A stretch of 64,000 nucleotides of DNA from Dasyornis broadbenti (Eukaryota > Chordata > Aves > Passeriformes > Dasyornithidae), in the NCBI GenBank assembly GCA_013397935.1, contig VZRN01006815.1, positions 123,524 to 187,523 of the forward strand, read 5' to 3'. Position 1 is the stretch's first letter. Every line of letters begins with the position of its first letter. Under the pieces are notes generated by a model. That model had not been told where the DNA came from, made no database searches, and worked only from the letters and a program-made list of their open reading frames with translations. This document shows positions 51,431 to 61,029 of the stretch, one piece after another. Made by a program: the position numbers and the translations under genes.

Positions 51431-52026
51431 TGTTGGAAAACATACCAGTTTAAAAAATTTTATATAGCTTTAGTCGGGTTTGTTCGCCTTTGCCCAGGGG
51501 GAAGGGAACTGAAGTCTCTTTCCAGAGCATTGTTCCTCTAGGTGAGGGCTGATGACCTTAACATTTTAACAGACTGGGAATAGCCCAAAAGACCATCAAC
51601 AGAACAGCAAAGGCCATCAGCAAACATCAACTACCCAGACACTGTCCCCTAGCAGGGTTGGAGACACCTGGTCCGGAAAAGGCTGATAAAGAAATCAAGG
51701 AGTGAGGACCTAATTAGCATCAGAGACGAAGAAATCTGGATTCAATAATAAACCAGCTACTGAAGGCTATGCAACTTTAGACCAATGACCATTAAACCAA
51801 TGAAGTTCTATGTTTTTTTGACTGTATAAAGTTTGGGAAAATCTTGTAAAATTTATGTGTAATGGAATGATTCTCTCTGCACACCCAGGCTATGTGTGAA
51901 CAAAATTATTTCTGTGGCACATCCTGGCCAGAACAACATTCTGTCCAGAAAGTAAAGTAATGCCCTGACTCTCTAATATTTAAAATTTTGTTGGAGGGTT
52001 TTTGTTTTCCCCACAGTTTTGGTGAC
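51431..52026 (+). mobile_element. LTR, same family as the inverted LTR at 47079-47688
   Basis: Starts TGTTGGAAAACATACCAG and ends CAGTTTTGGTGAC, with tgtataaag as the TATA box near 51822. It aligns along its full length with the minus-strand copy in RNase H, and the two diverge exactly after GAC at the 3' end, which defines the boundary. No exact target duplication was found, so one flank may be rearranged. Confidence 0.82.
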
Positions 52027-52912
52027 AACCATACACAAATACAGAGGTGAGGCCATACCTCCCCCACTACTTCAGCACTCTCCTATCACTCACCTGCAGT
52101 ACCACTGGTTGCTGTTTCACAGTACTAAGCCTGCACATTTTCTCTCCACAATTTCCACTTCCCAGGAAAAAAGTTAACTTTGAAAAACAGTACTGAAACA
52201 TCATCTTGCGTTATGCTTATACACATACGTTGATGGCTTCCAATCATAGCCACAATGGAAGAGCACACACACATCCCTGACAACCATGAAAAAACCCCAC
52301 AGATAAATTCTCTACCAAGAAAAAAAAAAAAAAAGAAAAAGAAAAAAAAGAAAAAGATGATGAGCACTTGATCTCAGGAAATCCTTATTTGAGGAACAGC
52401 GAGGTGAAACCCTCATTGTAACCCACATGCATGCAACATGACAGACCTTAAGGTAAGCTGTATTAGCATTGGATTTTCGAGGAATGATTGTCTTTTAAAT
52501 ACTGAGCAACTCTAGCTGGAAACATCACTTGAGATTGATTTCTAAAGGTTCCTTGGCCAAGAAGCCTGAGATTGCTTTCTGGAGTTCCATTTACCAAGAA
52601 ACTCAGCTGCAGAAAAGTCTGCTGTGTCAGGAGGCAACCCTGGGGAGAATTTGTCAGAGGCATTTGGGCAGTCTGGTTGCATTCCCAGGTACTACCAAAT
52701 GCCTACCATTCCCATTTCTCATTGAAAGAAATGGGGGGAACGTGTCTGTACAAACAGACTTGTAGAAATAAGGCCAGAGACTGAGGGATGAGAGAGTAAC
52801 ATGAGGAGCCATTCAGAAGAATGTTAGAAATTGACCTGGAACATTGCTCAGCCAAGGCTGTTTTAAATTCCTGAACCCAGAGAAGAACAAAGATACAAAG
52901 GGGTTATATGCG
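52027..52912. other. Retroviral-flank or intergenic remnant
   Basis: Includes a purine-rich A/AAAG run at about 52320-52358. The last 120 nt before 52913 resemble the sequence that precedes the polypurine tract at 50482 (attgacctggaac versus attgacttaacc), so they are the end of a second provirus. Confidence 0.5.
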
Positions 52913-53162
52913 TGTGCTCGTTAGAAGGGGACATGTAGTAAGCATATAGGGAAGTCTGTCCCTTCCAAGTACCTCAGCCAAAGGGGATATGGAGAGGGTG
53001 ATGCAGCCAAGAAATTAGGATAAAAAGGAGACTTCATTCTCCAGCAATTTGAGAGATTCCAGGGGAAAGTCCCCCTGGCCTCTCCCTTTATTCAAATAAA
53101 GTTACAGGACTCCTCTGTCTCCTTTTGGACATACACCTCTGGCATCGTGAATTTATCCACAC
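52913..53162 (+). mobile_element. Second copy of the short gammaretrovirus-like LTR
   Basis: Aligns with 50502-50755 through gtacctcag, aaattaggat, acaggactcct and ctcctttttggacat blocks, with ggataaaaagg as the TATA-like box and caaataaag as the poly(A) signal. Its upstream flank also resembles that of the first copy, so it is a 3' LTR of another provirus or of a duplicated one. Confidence 0.78.
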
Positions 53163-55396
53163 ATCCTCTAACACTGCACCTTCTTCTACCCATTGCTGAC
53201 CAGCCTGGCAGCATGGAGAACAGGCTTTGGAATATTTCCACATTCCCTTACCTGGTCCTTTGAAAGACCTCTTTCTCAGGGAGAGCAAGGAAGCACTGAA
53301 ACCCAATGCCCAGTTCCTTCATCATCTTTCAGCATCTTCTCTTCCAGCAACCACAGTCAGTGTCTGCTGCTGAGATAGGGTTCCTGGATACCAAAAGACC
53401 AAAGAATATTCCAAAGTCCATAGAGGAAAAGCACAGTGCTGGTGAGTTCTCTTTCAATGGGAGGCGTCTTCCCTTGCACTGGGGATCGCTCCCACTAGAG
53501 GGTGCTGTGTGCTTACCACAGACAGAGCTCTGCGCTGACGCTGCACCGCCTCAAAAGCTGTCAGAGGAGCCTTTGCAACTACATTGGAAAACACATCTCT
53601 GAAACACCTCGTGTAATGACACAGAGCTGGAGGGGAACTTTCCCAGATCAAGGCCTTGAAAACATAACTTCTTTGTTTTCTTTTCTTTTTTTCCAAATAC
53701 TAATATTGGTCTAGTTCTTTTGGTCTTGGCCCATCCACAGCACAGATCCTTCTGCCTGATTGCTTGTGAGACATAGAGCATCCCAGGACCTGTCCCCTAC
53801 TCACTGGCTGGTCTGGCGCCACCCCTGCTGGCCCTCACAGGCTCTCCCATGCTCGCTGCAGGTGCTGCACCAGGAACACACGGGCTCTGTCGCTGGTCCG
53901 GGCTGGTGGCTGGCACTTGGCCTCTCTCACTCAGGTCTCTCCAGCTACTGGCACCCAGGCACACAGGGCCCCTGGTTCTGGCCCAGCTGCTGACATCAGG
54001 GCCTCCTACACACATGCACACCAGTTGGGGTGTCCCTCACTCAGGAGAAGAGTTAGAAATGGAGTTTAATGAGAAGACAGGACAGACTGTGGTGACAGAG
54101 CACTGGACCAGCCCAGACAAGTGTACTGACCAGCCTTCAGCATAAATGAAGCAGGACCCTTTTATTCCTTCATCCATCCATTTCAGGCTTTTTATTTCCA
54201 GATGTCCTTGATTCTTCCCTTTCTCACCTTTGTCTCCTCCCATAAGAATCCCCTAACAGTCCCGTGCAATCCCCAAATGCACTTAATTTGCATGGCATCA
54301 GGGGTCCAAAGTCCCCAGTTCAAAAGGTGCTCCACTGATGGACTCATCTGGATGGGTTTCCCACACAGACTCTAGGCTTAGGATCTCCTGAAACATCCTT
54401 GGGAGGGGCTTGGACAAGCTGCCCCTTCCTCTGAGTCCTTAGTGTGGGCTCCCAACCAGACTGTGGGCCCTTGTGCTCCTCAGGGCTTGTGGGGATGGCT
54501 GATGTCTCTCCTTCCTCTGCTGGGCTGGGGTGTCACTTGGACTCCCTCACCTGCCATTGCCTTTCTCTCCTCCTTCATGGGAGAGCAGCCAAGCTCCATG
54601 ATGGATAACCTGACAGGTCCATTCTTCATCTCCCTTTGGAAGATGCTGTTCAGGTTCTCTTCTTTTTCCAAAAACAAGTGCCTGCCACTTTTTCTCAATC
54701 CCAGGTTGCTCTTTCCCCTTTTCTGTAGTGTGAATCCTGGTGCCTGCTCCTGCACGAGACCCAGCACAGTGGTGTGGTAATCTCTACAGAGCTCTACACT
54801 ACCTGGCAGAGACAAGTGATGAGTGACAAGAGGGCTCCCAGTCACAGCGCAGGCCCACCAGGAGTTTGCAGGGGAAACAGGGAACACATCAGAGGTCAGA
54901 GCAAAGTGTCTCATGGGAGTGATTCCCAGCTGTGACCACTTACTGGTTTTGTCTGTGGATGCTGGCAGCCATCCAAAGCACCTTTGTGTCTGCATGAGCA
55001 GGAGGGCAGGGCAGACCCTTGTGGGGAAACTTCTGTGTGAGGCTGCTCTTTACAGTACCCAAGCTCTGCAGGGCTTGTCCAGAAGGGACATCTCATCTGC
55101 CCTCTGGGACACTTCCAGTGCTTCTTCCATGCCTTTGCACCTAAATAACTTTGACTAACTTTTCTCCTGCACCCTCCAGGCCAGCGGTGCAAACCATTAA
55201 GCAGTTTTTCCTGAGCATTGCTGGAGGTTAAATGGAGCATGTAATGTAATGGAGGATGTGAATGTAATGGAGGATGTGAATAATGACTAGAAGCCTTGGG
55301 TGTTTGTGCTATCTCATTTTGATAAATGACGTGCTGGTCTTTTGGTGTGTGCAGGCTCACAGAGGCTCTCTCACCTAGGTCTTGCTATAAGCCTAT
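53163..55396. other. Intergenic DNA 3' of the CD200-like pseudogene
   Basis: No supported exon. An 18-bp perfect tandem duplication is at 55243-55278. Confidence 0.45.
55243..55278. repeat. Two perfect 18-bp tandem copies
   Basis: The unit aatgtaatggaggatgtg occurs twice head to tail. Confidence 0.95.
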
Positions 55397-57371
55397 CTAC
55401 TTTGCAGGAGTTCTGGGTGCACTGTGTGTCTTCTGCCTGGAAAAAACTCACACCATTAAACAGTCGCACAATGCTTAGCATACCCCTTGTCATTTAGAGT
55501 GAGCTGTGCTCTTTTAAAGATGCTGTTACTACCTGGATGAGTTTCCAGGACAGATCTATAAAAACACCAAGAAAAAAGAGAAAGGCAAATTGCAAGGTGA
55601 ACACAAGGCAAGCCAAGTAATTTGCAAGAAAATGGAAACGATTCTTACTTGCTCATTTTGCAGTTGTTTAGTCTCATGAGACAATACATCAAGACTGGTA
55701 AGAGCAACACAGCTGTTAAGATCGACACGGTGATGGTTGTGCTCTTCTGAACACCTACAAAAAGAAACCAGTAAGTTCACACAGAACATAAAGTGAAGCC
55801 ATCATGTTTCTGGTGTCCTCTTCCAGGGGCCAGGACCGACGTGCAACATTCAGCATTTTGTGCCCATTTATTCTTTGAAGGAGAGAAAGGAACAGTGTAA
55901 CAACATAACTCTACCAAAGGTGAAGGACTGTTTTATGTTTTTAAATAAATACTGATAATGTTGCACACACACTTCCCTGGTATCATGGGTATCAAACACC
56001 AGAATTTTTACTCTTGGTCTATTTGTGCTTCTCTTTCTGTTGAAAGAAGTTTTGTCATCAGAGAATTGTCCCATCCTTCCTGGCACAGATCCTGCAGCAA
56101 GATAATCCATATGAAATCCTGTTCTCCAGCATTTGTCAGCCAGGAGCCTGCCCTGTTAGTACCCTCCAGCTGTGAATACTGCTGGAGAGCTGATCCCACC
56201 TGCTCTAAATCAATGGTTATGTACAAATGTAGATGTACAGAGACATATATACATGTGTATGCACACGTACATATTTAATCCATCTATGTATGCACACACC
56301 CACTGCACACACACAAAGGTACTACAGGGAGGAATCTTCTGGAGGGTTTCAAACCCTGAAATCTCCATCTAGCATGAGATTTGATCTGACAGAAAGTTGT
56401 CTAGCAAGACCCACGTAAGTACAAACTGCCTTCCCACAATTGCATGTGCTTCCCTAAGCGCTCCCCACTACATGTTACACATCTCCACACAACTGCAGCA
56501 TACCTTCCCTTGCTTTTTCCAGGTGAAGTGCCTTCATTTTCCTTCCTTGTGGGTGCTCAAGAAGGCAGAACAAGGCATGGAGATGGTTGGCAGAGAAGGT
56601 AAGTCTACTTGCCACTGTTACTATTCTGTTTGTGTTTTGGATGTGGTATATTTCAGGTGTCTCCTCCAGGCCTCTCTCATCCAGCCATGTGATGTTGCTG
56701 AGCAAATTGCAGTGAGAAGACCTGTAGTGGTCAGGAGGCAATGAAGTTCCACTGTGAGCTCAGAAATTGCTGGTAGCAAAAAGAGAAGGTGCTTTTTACA
56801 CTCTGTGGTGAGTTTACAGTCAAAGTTGGGTGGGTTTATCTTTCTGTACAAGGTTTCTTATCCAAAAGCATCTGCTGGTTTATTTACCTTCACTTCCCCT
56901 GAGGAAAGGTGTGGCAGTCTGGACACTATCCACCAAGGATAAATGGAAAAACATCTGTGCAGATAATGATCTACCCACCTTCTGACTACATCAGATGTGA
57001 GCTGAGTGCCAGAAAGAGAAAAGGTCGTAGTGGAAAGCTTACTTTGGATGTTGAGGCGTATCTCGTTGCTGAAGGAGCCATGAGGGAACACATTGAAAAG
57101 GCATCTCTAATAGGACTCATCCTCGAACATGAGATTTTGGAGGGTGGTAGCTGAGGCCCTTGGGGTTGCTCTAGTGAAACGCACCTTCTTCTGAAATGAC
57201 TCTGTCAGCCTCAGCCCATGTATTGAGCTGCAAGTAGCCATGTTCTGGAAGGAACTCCCGTTTCTCTTCTGCCATGTGACTTGCAAAACATCCATCCAGA
57301 GGGAGAAGTTGCAATAGAAATTTGCCTCTCCACTAAGGGCTGCTACCAGGATGCTATTGGATCCTTCAAAG
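55397..57371 (-). pseudogene. CD200-like paralogue, inactivated by a stop codon and a frameshift
   Basis: Same exon plan as the intact gene at 35.9-39.8 kb. The V-like exon (about 57371-57043) keeps the first Ig Cys, DVLQVTWQK and CLFNVFPHGSFS, but the codon of the Tyr two before the second Cys is TAG (57109-57107). The C2-like exon (56769-56504) opens in the right phase (ISELTVELHC, LTAIC) but is about 19 nt shorter than the intact gene between the Cys codon and the I-T-W strand (junction near 56693-56701), so the frame shifts; the rest (ITWLDERGLEE, ASRLTFSA) is in another frame. The transmembrane exon (55754-55649, GVQKSTTITVSILTAVLL) and a 13-codon tail exon (55436-55397, QKTHSAPRTPAK then stop) are open with matching phases. 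No signal-peptide exon was found. It is most likely a dead ligand paralogue. Both lesions lie outside the membrane exon, so a secreted or truncated product is unlikely. Confidence 0.85.
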
Positions 57372-59748
57372 CTAGGAACAAAGCAAACTCCAAAATCAGG
57401 GCAAGAGGAAAAGGAATTCATTTGGGGAAGGCCATGTTGCCTTGAAACTCCAGTCACAGTGTCCCCATCTTGCAGAACATTGGGGTACGGAACTCCATCC
57501 TGGGGCACACCAGGAGTTCTCAGACACCCTGTTGTCACAGGTGGCCATCACATCATTATCCTCTGCTGTACATTTCCATGGAGAGGAGGAAGGCAGCATG
57601 GGAATGGAGGGCAGGCAGGCTCTTTAGCAAACACAGCAGTCAACCAGCAAAAATAGCTCTCACTCCCAAGAGCACCCCTGCTCCCCTCTTGCCTGTTCCT
57701 GCAGGGCTGCAGGGAGGCAGAGCAGCCCAGGGCACCCCGCAGCCCCGCAGCCAGGAGGCAACACAAAGGGCTGCAGAGGGATATCCCCTGCTCCAGCCTC
57801 TCCCCAGGGATGTGTTCACCACTCACACATGTACACTGGAAATGCAAAACTGCTCCATCCCTTGTACTGAGGAGATTAGCATCATGAACAAAGAAAAGGA
57901 ATGTACAGGTAGAATACACAATTTGTGTGCAAAGACAAACCGCCCTGTGTGCTCTCTGACTGAGCCTTACCCAATTTGGCTGCTGCTGATTCATCCCCAG
58001 GTTACTAGCTACTGTTCCAGTCACCAAGTAGTATTTTTTGGTCAGCATGGTATCCGTGTCTCTCTGCTTGCTCGGAAAGGCTGGTGGTGCTCCAGAGTTA
58101 ACCTGGTGTGGGGAAAGGATGCTTCACTCACTCATCGCTGTTTCCATTCACTGGCAGGCTCCACAGAGCAGCAGGCAGCAGATTTCAGCCCAGAAAGCCA
58201 GGGGGAAAATCATCGTGGGACAAAGCAATTGCCTGGGAAAGCTCATCCTTATTCCCATTTCCCTCAGATGGTGACTGGCATTGACTGGGAATTTGAAGAT
58301 TTTGATGCCTTTTTTCAGAATGCTCATTAGTGACCAGACAGCAGCACCACTTATCAATCATTGGTCATCATTGTCCCCTGCCTGCCAACAGCACTGGTTG
58401 CCAGAGCTGGAAACAAATAACACTCACTCTTTTCATTTTTTTCCCTCCTTTTTACCTCCTTCTGCAAAGTATGGTGGTGTCACTTGTTTGCCCCCATGCT
58501 GCTGGGCTTTGCTATGAGGCATCAGAACTACTTGTACCTCTTAAGGTGTAAATGTGGGATCTTCCTGGTAAGTGTGGGAGGTGTCTGATTGAGAGGGAAG
58601 AAACAGGGGGCCACAGGCCATGACAGCCCCTGCTCCCTTTCTCTTTGGCAGGAAAGGGATGGTGGACATGGAGGTGCTGCCTGTGGATCACTGCCTCTGA
58701 GGCTTGCCAGAAAGCAGGCTGGGTGCCAATATTGGAGTCCTCAGGGACATCACTTTTCTCCCTTGGATCTGGTATGGTGGAGTCACAAACAGGAGCAGGA
58801 AATGAAACCCCATCAGGAGGGCAGTGTGGAGACACGTGCAAATGCTACCACTTCACCCCAACCCACAAGCAAAGCAAACCCACCAGTTGGGTTGTGAAAG
58901 GAGTCACTGCAGGGGGCAGGTTTGGCTGAAGTCTCCTCATCCCAGATGTGTTTGCATCTGATATAATTCCAGAAAGGGAAAGACAGGGGTGTGATGGTGC
59001 TCCTGGGCTCAGAGGCAATGCTCTGCACCCAAGGGTTTCACTGTAGAACTGCACAGAGCAGCTCCTGCCCCCCATGGTCACCCAGTGCTGAGATCAAGCA
59101 CCACGTGAGGTTCCAAGTTGTACTTACAGCAGGATACCCACTGTACTGTACATAAGCCTTTTGTAAGAAAGGGAAAAGACTATTTTACAGGAAATTATGA
59201 GAAGCAAATACCAGTCTGTGTTCATCTCTGCTGTTTATGAATTTGACTCTTCCCTCCATCAGGGGCAGCAGCATCACGTTCTCTAGTTCTCATAAGCTCT
59301 ATGATTTCCTACAGTTCCACCCCTCCCTTCTCCCCATTTTGTGGATAAGTTCCATACAACGTGAGATGGACTGCTGAACGTCCCTCCAGGTACCTCCATT
59401 AGGGGCAGAGGCTCCATCCAGCTTCTCATTTACAGCTACAGCACCAGCTTGCACTGCAGGCAAAGAGCAGGCCAGTGAAATCAGTGCACACTACCATGTC
59501 AGAGCCTTTCCTCAGGGTCCCTCAGGGGTTTTCAACTTCTTTCCCCTGATGCCAGCTCCCATCTGAGCCTCCTATTTCTCAGACTTCTGCTTTGGGCAGA
59601 AGGGCTGTCTCTACTGCCAGCAAGGCAGAAGCATTTTGGCTTGGAGCAAGCTCCCAGGGGCTGCCTGAGAGATGCTCCAGAGCAAACTCAATGACATAGA
59701 GCAGAGAAAGCCATGATAACTCACTTGTGTCCCCTTTGCTGCGGTTAG
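57372..59748. other. Intergenic DNA with a 286-codon plus-strand open frame
   Basis: The plus-strand frame 57470-58330 is the longest open frame in the window but has no recognisable domain, and part of it lies in a GC-rich patch (57660-57810). A 5' exon of the CD200-like pseudogene was sought here on the minus strand without success. Confidence 0.4.
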
Positions 59749-59852
59749 AATTGCCAACCAAATTCAGGCACTTTGTTAACAAACTCAAAAAACCTCAACA
59801 AAAACGAACATTAGAGATTTTGGCAAAAGGAACTCAGGACGAGAAAGAACAG
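59749..59852 (+). CDS. Exon-like segment, unrecognised
   Basis: An acceptor (cccctttgctgcggttag) and a donor (CAG|gtgagg) enclose 104 nt that encode 34 codons rich in Lys, Gln and Glu (LPTKFRHFVNKLKKPQQK..., ending DEKEQ), entering in phase 1 and leaving in phase 0. It looks coding in composition, but there is no homology I recognise and no neighbour with a fitting phase was secured. Confidence 0.28.
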
Positions 59853-60603
59853 GTGAGGACAAGAGAAGATGCAGCTAATGCTGCTGAGCTCCCACAGGGG
59901 ACTTTCCTGGCTTAGAAGGGCCAAAGAGCCTGTGGAGCTGAATATGCTCAGCGCACATGTGCAGCTGCATGGAGGCACAAGGTCACTGCCCCAGGCAAAC
60001 ACACAGTGTAGCTAACACTACAACCAGCACAAATACCACTGCAATGTGTATCTAGCACCCAAGATACAATAGACTTAGCAGAACAGATCTGCTCTTTTCC
60101 TGTCAATCCCCAGAGCCTGGCTGGAGATGGGAAAACAGACCCAGGTGCAGGCATCAGTGGAGAGTTATGCATGTACAGAGTTTTGTGGAGGTACGTCTTC
60201 AATTTCTGTCTTATATAAGAGGGGAGATTGGTGCAATCATCTTAAATAACGACCACTTCTTCCCTTGCAGAAACTCTTCATTGTCCAGGCAGCAAAATGG
60301 GGTCAGCTATTTTGATTAAAGAGCCGTTACCCTCAGAATCTCACTGCATTTTTTACCTGGGCAAGGATCCTACTTGCCAGCTGCCTGTTGCGAGCAAAAC
60401 TTATCCCTACTTGCTCACATATAAAATAACAACCTACAGGAATGGCACTAGCATCTCTAGGAGGTCCTGGCAACAGGACAGATTATAGAAACAGAATCTG
60501 TCCACCTTGTTTCCCCCATGCCCCTTCTCCAACTTTTGCTTTTCTATTGTATTGTTCCTGAACTTTGTTTACCAAAAGAAGCTAGCTGTTTTTCTCTTTT
60601 CAG

Positions 60604-60725
60604 TCATTTATCAAAATTTCTGGAAGATGCAGTTATTTGTTTAAACAGAATTATTCCAGGGGACTGCTTGTTCAAGCCAGACCTCAAGGCTTTCAAATTT
60701 TCAGATAAAGCAGCATGTTTGGACT
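60604..60725 (+). CDS. Exon-like segment, unrecognised
   Basis: A strong acceptor (gtttttctcttttcag) and a consensus donor (ACT|gtgagt) bound 122 nt with 40 codons (HLSKFLEDAVICLNRIIPGD, later FKFSDKAACLD), phase 2 in and phase 1 out. A following acceptor at 60968 (tttctgttggttcag) would continue in frame for about 20 codons to a TAG. The whole could be the 3' end of a small plus-strand gene or a chance arrangement. Confidence 0.28.
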
Positions 60726-61029
60726 GTGAGTACTGGAGAGTGTCACCTTGATTCTTATTTTCTGAAGGGAAAAAAAAGTAGTTTCAAAGTCTGCCTGATT
60801 TCCCTGTGTTTAAATTGAAGAGACAACTTTCTGGGGGCTTCTCTCTATTTTGGGCTTTAGTTTTGCTATTTCTGCTCATGCCAAAGAGGAGAATTACTAG
60901 TGAAGAGAAAAACAGTTCATCATTAGCTTCATTGCACTGTATTTCCCCCTCCTTTCTGTTGGTTCAGGTTTCTTGTTCTCAGTTCTGCCAGAGACAAAGG
61001 GGCATCCAGCTCCTGGTCACAGCCTGTAG

